DNA of 64,000 nt from Tamarix chinensis (lineage: Eukaryota; Streptophyta; Magnoliopsida; Caryophyllales; Tamaricaceae). The stretch's first letter is position 1. Each line of letters starts with the position of its first letter. Of the stretch, positions 11,392 to 24,655 are shown piece after piece. The position numbers were made by a program, and so were the translations under genes. Below the pieces are notes generated by a model. That model did no database searches, was not told the origin of the DNA, and saw nothing but the letters and a program-made list of their open reading frames with translations. Location of the stretch: assembly GCA_030549775.1 (NCBI GenBank), contig CM060175.1:99619438-99683437 (forward strand). Direction: 5' to 3'.

Positions 11392-12061
11392 CTATATATG
11401 TGTGTGTGTGTATTACAATGCACACAACACAATATTTAAGTATATTCAAACTACATAGGTCCTTATTTGATAATTAACAGATAGTTGATAGTAATTAGCA
11501 AATTATAGTGTCAATTAATTGGAAGTAGATTGTATTAACTAGTTTGATTAACAAATAACATTAAGTGTCTATATAAAAGTGTTTGATAATATTTGTTGAT
11601 TGTGTTATTTATTAATAGATTGAAAGTGTAAAATGTAAATATTTTATAAAAAAATTAAATAAGTTAATTCAAAACGTTTATGTTTTATTTTTAAAAAAAT
11701 AATTTTTTTAGTCAATAGAAAAAATTTCTTACCAAACATTAAAATTATATATCGAATCTCAAATCTCTCTTAAAACATCTTTAACTTTTTCTAAACGTTT
11801 TTGTTTACTGAACATCATCATAGGAGGCACGCCATTCTATGAATGTATTCCTGTAATTAGGAATATCCTATGTGTTTCTCCACCACAAAAAAGTACTAAT
11901 ATTATAATGAGGTTCCAAATGTCATTGTGAATCACGTGAAGAGAGAGAGAGAGAGGAGATTATTTTGTGTGTCGCTAACAATTTTGTTAGAGAAAACTCA
12001 TTTATGGTACGTACGCACGTACCAATGGAGCTGATCTAGTAATATGGAAAAAATAATAATA
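11392..12061. other. AT-rich spacer
   Basis: Contains a (TG) tract at 11399-11411 and a (GA) tract at 11940-11955. No gene or known element is seen. Confidence 0.4.
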
Positions 12062-12311
12062 AAAGAAGAAGAAGAAGAAGAAGTTGAACTCTTTCATTTG
12101 TATAGCTGCAAATGAATTTTGATCACCAAGCATCCATAGTTTCATGATATGACGTAATGATATTCCTTGAATTAATATTGCTTGTGAATTGATGAATAGT
12201 GTTGCATGGGATGGGGATGGGACATGAAAACAAGGATGGGAAAAATTTCAAAAAGATTATTTTTTAAAAGTTTAGAAAATAAAAACGTAAGTAAATGATA
12301 AAAAAATTATG

Positions 12312-12392
<81 letters not shown>

Positions 12393-13875
12393 TATAAAAA
12401 AAATTTAATCAGATGTTTCCGATAGCAATTCTTATGTCCAAAATCTTTTGGAATGAAAAACATTTTTTGGATGCTTCACTATTGATGAGCTCACTCAATC
12501 ATAACACTACTTGATTGGTATCTTTCATCATAGCATTCTCACTTTATTAGAAATTCAACAATAACAATCATAGAATGAAAAATTTGACAGGTATTATCAT
12601 TAATCTACAGTTTATATAGTTGGATTAGTGATACATATTAAGTTTAAAAATATAAAATAAAAAAATTATAAACACATTTAACCGGCTTTTAATCAATTTT
12701 TTACCTAATTTGTGGTTGATTCATTGAATTTTACTTGTCCGGCTTGTCTGATTAGTTCATTTTTTTAAAATAAAAAAACTATGCTAGTTATTCAAATAAA
12801 GGCTAATGATGATTACACAATAAGTGAGAAATATAAGAATTAAATTTGTTAAAATACAATTACTACAACGCTCAAAGTCTAGCCAACTAAGATAATAAAG
12901 CCACATCTTTATTAAACTTTAGAGTTTGACAATTAATCTTTAAGACTTATACTCCTTATTTGAAACTAGTTTGTTGATTCTGTCCAATGTATGACCATTC
13001 TCAGATGTTGTAGACTCATTTTTTAGGATGATAATATTTATTCAAAAAGAAAATTGAGATGAAGAAAATCTCATTGCTAAAGAAATCAAATGTTTCTCAT
13101 ATTTGGTATGAAAAAAGATACATAAATGATATCAAAATGAATTTAACTAAAATGGGAAAGAATTATGACTTTATAGGCACATATTATGTCATTTTCTTTT
13201 CTAAAAAAATGTAATGAATATTTTACTCCTCCATCACTTTATTTTCTCATTCTTCTCCCTTCTTTTATATTTGCTCGATAATAATTTTTATAGGAATCAA
13301 TTTCCTTAGTCTTTAACCTTTTTCACTAATATTTTGGGTTTATCATATTCTGCTGAACTCTTGGTAAAAGATGTTATCTTTTTCCCTAGGTTAGTAGTTC
13401 TTTGTTATTATCTTCATACACACATTATCTATTGTGAAAGAGAGGGAAAAACTAGGTATAATCAATCAATTAGCTCTAAACAATTATCACTTTTAGCGTC
13501 CATGTCAATTATAGAACGAATTTCACATGGTATTCACCCTGCTTTTCTTTCACTTATTTCTTCTCTTCATCGTCTTCCAACACACATTTTTAATGTTTAA
13601 GCACTTTTTCTAATAGTAGTGCCATCCTTTGGTAGGTAAATTGTAGGGGTCAATCAAAAGCATTCAATTTGATATTTCACAAAGTGTTATTGGTGAAGGT
13701 GGTTTTGTTGTTCTCGTGGGTAAAAAAATAGATTTTATTGGGATGCAAAGAGATTAGAAAATCAATCATACATAACTTTATTTTGGATTTCTCCTCTATC
13801 AAGCACATATAGATTGGCTTATTTTGGAATTATTGTGGAGGGAATAAAAATGTGTAATTATTAAGGGAAATAAGG
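12062..13875. repeat. Long direct repeat, copy A (~1.8 kb)
   Basis: It begins with a short (GAA)n run and matches 15190-17098 in the same order. Shared blocks include CTCTTTCATTTGTATAGCTG at 12092, CACTCAATCATAACACTACT at 12492, AAGTCTAGCCAACTAAGATA at 12876, and the run from 13330 to 13860. Copy A carries a ~70-bp (AT)n tract at 12317-12387 that copy B lacks. The two copies could be LTRs of a non-autonomous element with a ~1.3 kb interior, or a segmental duplication. No coding domain is seen. Confidence 0.75.
12317..12387. repeat. (AT)n microsatellite
   Basis: About 70 bp of uninterrupted AT dinucleotides inside direct repeat copy A. Confidence 0.95.
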
Positions 13876-14728
13876 CACAAAATAAAAAAATAAAACTTAA
13901 CCAACCTGTTTAACCAGTTTAATTGGGTATCGAAAGGTCCCCTAAAACAAAAATAACTAGTATTTGAATTTATATACCGATCAGAAAAAATCAAAAACAA
14001 TTAATCAAATTGGTTTTACCTTGGTAAAAACTAAAACAACATTGTTCAGTCTTAGAACAAAAATTCACACCATGTTGAATTGATTGGACCATAGGTCAAC
14101 CCAAGTTTGTACAAGATCAAAACCAAAAAATTATCTAGTCAAGCCAATTATTATGTATACAATTTCTACAAATTTTTAAATTTGCAAGCCATTCGTATTA
14201 AATTCGAGCAATTTATGTGATTTTTCTGATTCGATCATTTTTTTATATTCTCCACTCATTCAAAATTCGTTACTCATTCTAAAAAAATAGAATGTCAAAT
14301 TATTCCATTCTATTTTAGTTCATTTGTTCTTTATGGATCTTTAAATCACAAAAAATGTGATTAGACAATTTTAGTCGTTTATATCTATTTTTATCTATTT
14401 GATCTCTAAAATATTTTATCAAAGTGTAGGGAATTAGGGTTTATAAAAAGGTAGGGCTTTAAATTTGTTTTTCTTGGTGAAAGAAATGGTCAATTTAATT
14501 TAGAGTAATTTTGCTAAAAGAATGATGCTTTTAGGTAATGATACATGTCTCATTTTAATTTTATTACTATATCATCATGCTTATTTTATAAAATCATGAT
14601 TACATTCTTGAAGCTTGCATTCATGTAATTATCTTGCAATTTCATGTGTAGCATGTGTTTTATAATTCTATGTGAAATTTTCTTGTTAGGTCATGCTATG
14701 AATTATATTAATTTTTTTAGTATGTTAG
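13876..14728. other. AT-rich spacer between the direct repeats
   Basis: No gene, RNA or transposon domain is recognised. If the flanking repeats are LTRs, this is the first part of the interior. Confidence 0.35.
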
Positions 14729-15090
14729 TGTAACACCTCAAAAAAAATTCACCCTTTTTTTAGCATGTAACAGTATATTAAATACCTAACCCTTAAAACT
14801 TAGCTTAATTATTTTTATTAACCCTTAATCTGTAACCTATATGAGTTCTTAAATAAATTTATCCTAATTATTTTTATCTTTCACCTTTATCATTAAACCA
14901 CCCTACAAGGTTAATTTTGTCTTCGTTTATTTTTATTAACCTAGTACCCTAACCCTAGATAAACTAATTTTATCCTAATTCATTAATCCTAAACTTAAAC
15001 CTAATTATAATCCTAACCCTAAATTTCTTATCTTTACCTTTTTCTTTCTTTCTCGCTTTTCTTTTATTTTCTTCCTCCCCAACTTGGCAT
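14729..15090 (+). repeat. 5' end fragment of a long TGTAACACC-type LTR
   Basis: It starts TGTAACACCTCAAAAAAAAT, runs through AT-rich DNA and enters a pyrimidine-rich stretch at 15035-15085. This is the same order as the start of the complete long LTR at 44784. It is cut off by the GAA tract and direct repeat copy B. Confidence 0.5.
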
Positions 15091-15091
15091 C

Positions 15092-15111
15092 AAGAAGAAG
15101 AAGAAGAAGAA

Positions 15112-15142
<31 letters not shown>

Positions 15143-15208
15143 AAGAAGAAGAAGAAGAAGAAGAAGAAGAAGAAGAAGAAGAAGAAGAAGAAGAAGAAGA
15201 AGAAGAAT
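15092..15208. repeat. Long (GAA)n microsatellite
   Basis: About 117 bp of AAG/GAA repeat with one interruption (AATAAG near 15110). The same but much shorter tract (about 20 bp) begins copy A at 12062, so the expansion is specific to copy B. Confidence 0.97.
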
Positions 15209-17098
15209 TTAAACTCTTTCATTTGTGCAACTACAAATGGTTTTTGAGCACCAAACATCCAAAGGTCTATAATATGGTGTACTGATGTTACTTGAATTTA
15301 TATTACCCGTGAGTTGATGCGCTCACTCAATCATAACACTACTCGATAGGTATCTTTCATCGCCTTAATTTCCCTTATTAATATAACAAATTCTTACAAC
15401 AAAATGTCTCATGAATAGTTCAATTTTGGATCCTTCGTAAATTGCAATCAATAAAAGATAAAATGCAAGTATTTATACAATAGCTTAGAATTGAGCTAAA
15501 GTTAGATGGATTATGGAATTCATATTGATTATTCACAGGTTGAAAAATATAATGAAATATCACCTCTAAAGTACCTCTTAGTTAGATGGCATTATAAAGG
15601 ATTATCTATATAAAAAATATCATATAACTAGTAAGACTACACCATGGCATTCTCCACCAAAACTATAATATTATCACTTTATTAGAAATTCGACACTAAC
15701 ATTCATAGTTTGAAAAATTCAACCAGTATTATCATTAATTTGTGGTTTATATAGTTTGAATAATGATTTAAATTAGTTAGATTAGTGATACATATTAAGT
15801 TTTAAAAAATAAAATAAAAAAAGTTATAGACAAATTTAACCAGATTTTAGTCGATTTTTTAACTAATTTGTGGTTGGTTCATCGATTTTTACTTATTCAG
15901 CTAATTCGTGATCTGTTTTGTGCTCCTAGAAATCAGTAGGGAGTCACTGGCTGAAGTAGCTTGTTAAAGATTAAAATCCATTGGTTTTGATTAGTATTAA
16001 TTTTTTTGTAAAAAAACTATGTTGGTTGTTGAAATAAAGGCTAATGGTGATTATATAATAAAAAAGAAATTTAAAAATTAAATTTTTTTAAAATACAACT
16101 ACTACAATGCTCAAAGTCTAGCCAACTAAGATAATAAAGCCGCATCTTTATTAAACTATATAGTCTGACAATTAATCTTTAAGACTTATACTCCTTATTT
16201 GAAACTAGTTTGTTGATTCCGTCCAATGTATGACCATTCTCAGATGTTGTAGACTCATTTTTTAGGATGATAATATTTATTCAAAAATAAAATTGAGATG
16301 AAGAAAATCTCATTGCTAAATAAATCAAATGTTTCTCATATTTGGTATGAAAAAAGATACATAAATGATATCAAAATGAATTTAGCTAAAATGGGAAAGA
16401 AATATGAATTTATATGCACATATTATGTCATTCTTCAAAAGATTTCATGAATTTTTTACTCCTCCCTCACTTTCCTTTATCATTCTTCTCCCTTCTCTTA
16501 TATTTGCTCGATCATAATTTTGATAACAATCAATTTCATTAGTCTTTAACCTTTTGCACTAATATTTTGGGTTTATCGTATTATGTTGAATGCTTGGTCA
16601 AAGATGTGACCATTTAGGCTAGTTGTTCTTTGTTATTATATACATATACACATTATCTATTATGTAAGAGAGGGAAAACTATGTATAATCGATCAATTTT
16701 CTCTAAACAATTATCACTTTTAGCTTCCACGTTAATTATAGTATGAATTTCACATGGCATTTAGCTTGATTTTCTTTCACTTATTGCTTCTCTTCATCAT
16801 CTTCCAACACACATTTTTAATGTTTAAGCACCTTTTCCTTCAATAGTATCACCCTTTGGTAGGTAAATTGTAGGGGTCAATCAAAAGCATTCAATTTGAT
16901 ATTTCACAAAGTGCAATTGGTGAAGTCGGTTTTGCTGTTTTGGTGGGTAAAAAAATAGATTTTATTGGGATGCAAAGAGATTAGAAAATCAATCATACAT
17001 AATTTTATTTTGGATTGCTCCTCTATCAGGAGCATATAGATTGGCTTATTTTAGAATTACCGTGGAGGGAATAAGAATGTATAATTATTAAGGAATTT
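15209..17098. repeat. Long direct repeat, copy B (~1.9 kb)
   Basis: Matches copy A (12062-13875) from the GAA tract to the shared end near TAATTATTAAGG. It has an extra ~300 bp at about 15345-15650 and several small indels relative to A. No open domain is found. Confidence 0.75.
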
Positions 17099-17181
17099 GG
17101 ATTTACAAGGGTGAATCTTTCAAGGCTTGGTCACAAGCAATAGCCAGTTATATCATCCTCACAAGCAAAAAAGGTATTCTA

Positions 17182-19394
17182 TGCGTAACACTCTCCTTCT
17201 CAAAAACCTAATTTTTATGAATATCAATGTTTATTTATGAGTTTTAACCTTTACTTTTATTTTAATTAGTTTTTTGTTTATTTAAATCACGTGTTCTCAC
17301 AAATGTGTTAAGGTTTTAGTTTTTATATGGTTTTGTTAATGGTTTTAAATTTATGTTGAAATGTATTTAATCATTTATCATTATGGACTATTCTAGAAAA
17401 ATTTGTTCACGATTATGATTTTATTAAATTCACGTGATTTGACTTCCATTTAAAATAAATTTTACGTTTCTATTGTGTGTTTTGATCTTAATATTTTAAA
17501 ATTATTTCCAAGTATAACCTCATCATGTAATTATGACTTTATTTTAGGGTTATATTTTATTAACAAAAATAAATGATTTTCAATTGTAAAATCCCTTTAA
17601 ATTGGTAAAATTATTTTTAATGATTTTTTATCCATATAAAATATTTTTTGTATTTGAAATTATGTATTTTTATGAGGTTGATAAGACATTTGGAACATTT
17701 AAATTAAAATAGTTTTCGTAAATTTTTTTAGGATTTTATTTCTAAAAATAATTTTCTTCTGTTATATCTATTTTGATTTACGGAGTAAATTTTTAAAAAT
17801 ATTTTAAATTAATTAAATTCTCTCAAAGTTTTATAAAAAATATTTATCTATTGTGTTTTAAATATCATTATGAAATTTTATTTATATTTTAATAATTTTT
17901 GTGATTATTTTATATAGAAGCTTTTATCAATTAAGTCTTGCTTCTCCCCAAAAATTTGTTTAAAAATTCTTTGAATTTATTTTCATTAAATTTCTAAACT
18001 AACTAAAATATCTTTTTAACTATTATTTTTAGATGTTTATTTATCTAGATTATTTTAGATATTTGATTATAAACAAACTAGTCGTCGCCAGCCCTTATTT
18101 TCTTTCCCCCTTCTCTCTATTCCCTTCCCATTTTCTTTCCTACATACAAACTTGACCCCAACCCCCTTGCTCCATTTCCTCTTCCTTTCTCCTTCATCAT
18201 GCACCACCACCACCTCATTCGCTACTTGACCACACCACACCACCACTCCCTCTGCTCTTTATCATTGATGGCAATATGTAAGAAGTAATAGTAGCAATCA
18301 AGTGTAACGAGCATCACACCATAGCAGTGACGCCCCCGTTCGACCACCTTCGATGCACCTGACCACCGGTGAAGCTCCAACAACCCTTATCCCCTATAAT
18401 TTTTGCAGCAATTCTTTTGGCATATTTACCCCAAGCCCTAAGCCCTAATTTCTAATTTGATTAGATTTTTGTGAATTAACTTTGATTAAGCTAAATTGAT
18501 TTCTAAATTATGTATATGTGATTTTTATGATTAATTTAGATTGGTTAATAGTGTAGTATATGCTTGTTTTGTAAAAACTGGGATTTTAATCCAATTATGT
18601 CCAAATCTATCAGATTCATGTGATTAAGCTATTTTAGATAAATTGATTATGCAATATACTTTGAAATGTAATAAATTTCATGTTGGAGTTGTCAATTTGA
18701 TAAATTTGTGCGAAAATAAGAGAAATCTGATTTTTAGGTCAAAACATTTATGGATTTAAATTAGATTGTGTAATTGAGTTATTTTATTTAATTAATTATA
18801 AAATTCATATCAAAATATGTTTAATTTCATTTATGACCCCTTAATTTAAATATTTGAGCAAGATTTTATCGAATTTGCATTTTGAGCTCAAAAACCAAAT
18901 TATATTATATTTGGTCTTTCATTTATTATTTTTAATCAACTGAGTATACAGTATGTTATAATATAGGTCTAATTATAGTTATAAACATTCAATTTAAATA
19001 AATTAATAAAATTTAATGGAAATACATTTATGGGATTAAAACCCTAACTTTCAAATGAAATTATGGAATGTCATTTGTATAATTGTTTCTTCTGAAATTG
19101 ATTTTATAGAATTATTTAAAATGAATTTAATTGCATTATAATACATTAAATTTGAATTTATTATTTTGAATTGTCCGGATTTGCATTATGGTTATAGCTA
19201 GTGGTTGCATATAGTCCAACTTGAACAGTCTCAAGATAACCTTTGAGGTAGGGTCATGCAGTGGATGTCTTCCCTATGATTTTGTATGTGTTGCGTTGGT
19301 AGTATGGTAATGAAACCCCTTTGCCTACTTTATAGGTGACATACGGGTCCTATAGGGGGTATTGATACTTAAAGGTCAAGGTTTCTTAAGTGGT
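17182..19394 (+). repeat. Degenerate long-LTR fragment, plus orientation
   Basis: It starts near TGCGTAACACTCTCC, then has AT-rich DNA to 18060 and a pyrimidine-rich block at 18090-18260 with CCACCACCACC. A right part around 19330-19370 (TAGGTGACATACGGG, GGTATTGATACTTAA) is complementary to 24890-24930 in another LTR copy. It stops where the minus-strand LTR begins at 19395, so that LTR probably inserted into it. Confidence 0.5.
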
Positions 19395-20039
19395 TGTAAC
19401 ACTCCCAAAAAATTATAGATGAAATTTTTTATTTAATTAATACAAATACAAGTACGAGGAGTGCTATTGCTGTGATCAGTACAGGCCCGACCCCTGACCA
19501 GTCTCGTACCAACCATGAGACTAAGGATAATTTCATAAGAACATTAAATAACTTAAACCAGAGATAAAATTGACATGGAAATTAGAGTGCGCATTAAAAG
19601 TTATACAGCCCAATAAAGTACGTAATCAAAGTTCCCACGAGGGATAAAAGGTACAATATAATAAAACAAAAACAAAATAAAATAGAAACATAAGTAAATA
19701 GAGATAGAAGGGAGTCCGGTCAACATCACTCTCGACCCCCAAGCAAGTCCAATGGTCATCACATATCCTCGCCTGACACATCCAGTACATCATAAGCATC
19801 AAATACGGTACCTCCTACCTGCACTAATTTAGAAGGACCCTCTACTCGTGGAAATGAGCAACATCCATGGAACGGGTGGTCAGTACGCTACGTACTAATC
19901 AAGGTAACCATATGGGTAAGGCCATGTAAGAAAATAAACACGTAAGGCATACAAAGCATAATTCAGGTTCATATATCCAGGCTAGACTTAGACTAATATT
20001 TTATCCTACACATTTCTTATATTAATTCCGTGTGAGTAC

Positions 20040-20560
20040 AGGAACCCCACTATTATAGCCGGTGGATCGAAAACACTCCACACGGTAGAACACACCTGAC
20101 CACTATTATAGCCAGTGGACAGGAAAATCAACCTCATTGGTCCTAACTCACGTGGTGTTCCATTGTAAATAATTAGTATCTTTCCATGCCTTATATTTCT
20201 ATTTCGCACATTTCTCATATTAATTCCGTGTGAGTACGGGAAATCCACTATTATAGTCAGTGGACCAAAAATACTTTACAGGGTAAAACACACCTGACTA
20301 CTATTATAGCCAGTGGACCAAAAAATATATCCTCATTGGCTCTAACTAACGAGGTATTCTACTGTAAGTAATTAGTAATACCATTTAAGGTTTGGTTTAT
20401 CAAGTTCGGAATCCCCCACTATTATAGCCGGTGGATCGGAAACACTCAACAGGGTATAGCGCACCTGGCCACCATTATAGCCAATGAACCGAAAAATCAC
20501 TCCATAGGACAACACACACCTGACCATTATTATAGTCGGTGGACCGAAACATATATAACC
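20040..20560 (-). repeat. Hairpin-unit array in the 19.4-kb LTR
   Basis: Seven or so units of CCACTATTATAGCCGGTGG-like cores lie near 20047, 20100, 20249, 20300, 20418, 20470 and 20525. CCAC and GTGG can pair across the core. Confidence 0.8.
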
Positions 20561-22038
20561 TCACTAAGCCCTAGTTCAATAATATTTCACTTTAAATGTT
20601 TAGTGTTTTATGTATCTTATTCCACAACCCGATTAGACATGCATGACTCACTAAACTTCCTATGCTCACCTTTTTATTCTCAGCTTCCCGAAACCCTATC
20701 CCATATCATGGGACTTCTACACCCTCTAGTACATCTAGACATTCCTTCCCACTCTTTCCTCATTACCATTAATACTCAACTCTGAGGCCCACTTTCCATA
20801 TCTCTAAATCAACTCAATATCACTCTCTAGGATTTTCATTCGAAAAACCCTAATTTTGTCTATATGGCTCAACCTTCCTCTGTCCTACACAACTCATGCT
20901 CCTTTACCCCAATTTATCACCTCACTAGATTCATCCTCAAGCATCCCACTTTACTTCCCATTTTGCACATGTGTCCATGAAATCCTAGTTGGTCTTCCTA
21001 AAATCCTAGCACTTCTCCTTTCTCTTATATCACTCCCTCAACATCCAAATACATTTTTCTCACTTGGCTCACTTTTTCCCATACGACACCCCTCTCATAT
21101 TTTATTCCCCATTCTAACCATTTCCATCAGCTTTCCCTTCCTTGCACACTTCTCTCCCTTAGGGTTTCTTCCCAAAACCTTAGGCAAGTCTCCCATTCAT
21201 CCTTACACTAACCCACGTACTATTTTTCTCATATGGACCCCAATCACTCTAACAAGTCTTTCCTTACCTTACTTAATCCTCAAGTCAACTTTTTCCACGT
21301 AAAAGTCATACCCATGCAAAGGCTAATCATCCCCTACAAACTCTAGACTCTTCATGCATATTTTGATTTATTTCCTTAATTTATTCCCATTATTCCTCCT
21401 TTTATCCACCTATAGGTCATAAGATGTTGAAGTCATCCTTACCATCCTCTATTCAACTCATTTACCTCACTCTTTTACATTTCTCTCACAACCACATCAC
21501 ACTATTTAGGGTTTCCATATCATGTATGTCATAAGGGACAATATTACATAAGCACATTTCATGAACAAACAACAATACCACATTACACATATCATAAAAC
21601 ACATGCAGTTTACCTCAGCTCTATGCTTAGCAAGCTGCGCTACAAGAACATAATATATAAAGCGCTCACATCAAATCAACACACATAGCACATTTTTCAC
21701 ATACAATATGCCTTAACCATATCCTTACCTAATACGACACCGGACTTGGAGAATGTTCCTATGCCTCCTTAGGGTTTTGACTTAGTTCACCTATAAGAGG
21801 GAAAAACTAGGATTAAATTCCCTCTAACCAAAATTATCATTATTTCCTGCTTTACCCTTATCATAGTCTAGTATTAGGGTTAATAATTATAGTAGTAGTT
21901 TTATAAGTAAAAGTAAGGGTATTATTCTTAAAGTAACTAATCATACTATTACTAGTCCAAATAGGTCTTGGTAGTTATATTGGTCCATATTAAGGTTTCA
22001 TTAGCAATATTTATAATACTAAAAATAATAACTTTAAT

Positions 22039-22190
22039 ATTAACAACAACAACAACAACAACAATAGTAATAATACTAATAATAACCCAAATAATAATGA
22101 TAATAATAATAATAGTGACAATAATGATAATCAGAATGATGATGATAATAATAATGATGACGACGACGACGACGACGATGATGATAGTAG
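22039..22190. repeat. Compound trinucleotide tract
   Basis: Runs of AAC, AAT, GAT and GAC triplets follow one another (for example GAC repeats at 22159-22178). They produce spurious open frames on both strands. Confidence 0.9.
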
Positions 22191-22884
22191 TTGTAACAAT
22201 TCCAACATTCACTAATGAAACATTTTATTTTATTAAAAGAAAATAACGGAAGTAAAGAAAATAAAACTATAAATTTTTGGGGATATTACCACCACACTTA
22301 GTACAAGACTGGTTTACTTCTATCGTTCTAGTACCAAGTGCTAAGGCTAAATGAAATAGAACGTGATTTATACAAATTCAATTTAAAACAGATTAGCAAA
22401 CTAAAGTTGTTACAAAAGATATAAGCCCACAGTTAGTGGTTACTAGAGTAAAATCATTTATCAATGAATTAGAAAGGGTGGGAGAAATACCCTAAGGATT
22501 TTACGGATAATCCGTACTCTCGGACCTAAGTCCTCTTGAATAGCACCTGCAATGGACCTGTAAGAGACACTACTCATTGAATAGGCAAGAGCCTATGAAT
22601 GGAACCTTTTAGTACTATGGCACTGAGTAACCCTTTAAACCACACTGAAAGGCAGGTCCGCATGCAACACATCATGCATAAACAATATACAAATATAATA
22701 AGAAATTCATAACACACCATCCACATACTTAATAAGTCCATCACATACCCAAGTAGGGATAAGCATTGAAGCCAACTCATGTTATGTCAACAGATCATAA
22801 TGCAAAATCAATACTTTTAGCCTTAATCCATTCATCAATCACTATTCAATCATCATCTCTCGAATTATATCCATGTGAGTGCGG

Positions 22885-23128
22885 GAACCCTACTATTATA
22901 GTCGGTGGACCAAAAACATATAGGGCATAATTCTCTTGACCACTATTATTTGCCGGTGGATCGATCTCCCGGGCAGAAGGCTCCTGACCACTATTATTGC
23001 TGGTGGATCGGTCTGGCCTTGACTCATATGGTGTTCTACTATAAGTGATTAGTATTTTCCATGATTTATTCACATCCAAGATTTAGTTCATTGAGCTCGA
23101 GACCCCCACTATTATAGCCGGTGGACCA
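22885..23128 (-). repeat. Hairpin-unit array, outer LTR
   Basis: Units near 22889, 22942, 22989 and 23107. The last one is followed directly by the nested LTR at 23136, and the array resumes at 27400-27480. Confidence 0.8.
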
Positions 23129-24019
23129 GAATACATGTAACACGCCTATTTTTACTGCTAAAATTTTCATTTTGTGGAAGCGTTAATTACAACATTATGG
23201 GTGTTACCGCCACAATCCGTAGAAGTTTGGCATCTGCTACCATTCTTATACTAAATGCTAAGGCTAAAACATTTCTTTAATTAAATAACACGATGAAAAA
23301 AGTCAGAATACAGAGAATAATAGAAGAGTACGGTACTAATTAAAAGCAATATTAGTAGTCTACCAAAACTCAAGAGAGAAATTACAGGAGGATATAAAAG
23401 TCCAAAACAATAGGAGACCATATAACAGAAGAGCCACTGGATATTCCTACGCCCTTAAAACTGACTGACAGCTTTCAAATGGACTCAGGAGCTGACCTAC
23501 AAAGTCCAATGCCCATTTAATATATAAGGGCCCACGAAAATGAACCTTTCAGTATTACGGTACTAATCAACCCTTTATACCAAACTAATATGATAAAACA
23601 GCATGGAACACATGCAAGGCATACCATTAAAATTGTATAAGACATATACATACACATATGAGGATTGAGATACAATAGTTATTTAGATAATCAAATTACA
23701 TCTAGGTCACAGACTACTCATATTCATTCATATGCAACAACATAACTTACCAAATGAATAACCTAGAGTTACTCTCTGAAGTATGATTAGAAGAAAACCC
23801 TGACACAATATCCATGAGGCATCAAGACAATACATGGTATAAATAATAAGACATACATAAGATGATCCAAACACAATAATCATAACATATAAGCAATAGT
23901 CACTAAACTATATATTGCTCATGCATGCTCATTTAGAGTATGATAACACTTATCAATTAAGCATACCAAGATGCTCTCTGAAGTAATAATCAAAACCCAC
24001 TCTACACTATAATTGTAAC

Positions 24020-24540
24020 ATTTACAGCATAATTCTTGTCTCGGCATTAACCCTAACCAATTATATAACATCACAAGTATGTTCACAGGTAAAATATACT
24101 CAAATCCCTAACATTACAGGTATACTTACAGGTATAGTGTAATAAAATACATAACGTCACAGGTATATTTATAGGTATAGTATAATAACCAATTACAGAA
24201 CGTCATAGGTATACTTACAAGTACAGTATAATAAAATACATAACCTCACAGGTATACTTATAGGTACAACACAATAACATCCATAACCTCACAAGTATAC
24301 TTATAGTAGAGTAAAATAAAATCTATAACCTCACAGGTATACTTACAGGTACAATATAATAAAATTTTAACCTCATAGGTATACTTACATGTACAATATA
24401 ACAATGTACATAACATCACAGGTATACTTACATGTACAGTATGATAAAATCCACAACATCACAGGTATACTTACAGGTACAATATGACAAAATCCATAAA
24501 ATCACATATATGCTCACAGACATAATACCAACATAGGTAG
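24020..24540. repeat. ~53-bp tandem repeat inside the 4.2-kb LTR
   Basis: About nine diverged units with the core CACAGGTATACTTACAGGTA followed by CAGTATAATAAAATCCATAA-like sequence. This block takes the place of the 30-bp minisatellite in the LTR at 27726. Confidence 0.85.
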
Positions 24541-24655
24541 GTACAAAGGCTGCTATTGAAGCCATAGGTAGGTATGAAGGCGACTACCGAAACCATATGT
24601 AGGCACAACGGCTACTACCCAAAACCATAGGTAGGCACAATAACTACTACCAAAC
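24530..24655. repeat. ~35-bp tandem repeat
   Basis: About four units of CCATAGGTAGGTACAAAGGC with variants, directly after the 53-bp array. Confidence 0.8.

Larger units (their letters stand above)
19395..22191 (-). repeat. Long LTR, subfamily with AAT-rich block, 3' part
   Basis: The left edge TGTAACACTCCCAAAAAAT is the LTR 3' end read in reverse. The segment at 19770-19920 matches 29520-29660 in another copy. Hairpin units fill 20040-20560, followed by CAACCC-rich sequence, and by CGACACCGGACTTGGAG near 21741 that matches 30700. The trinucleotide block 22039-22190 ends it where another LTR starts at 22192. The 5' half (pyrimidine-rich and AT-rich parts) is missing here. ORFs at 20603-20785 and 20856-21302 lie in this LTR and carry no domain. 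Confidence 0.65.

Noticed and set aside
13670..13750. Kinase glycine-loop-like IGEGGF reading in direct repeat A
   Set aside because: Only a few residues match, the frame stops soon after, and copy B reads IGEVGF with no other kinase motif.
15064..15258. Poly-Phe ORF on minus
   Set aside because: Product of the GAA microsatellite.
20856..21302. 148-codon ORF with hydrophobic Ser/Pro/Leu composition
   Set aside because: Lies inside a long LTR fragment, between its hairpin array and trinucleotide block, with no domain; related copies do not keep the frame.
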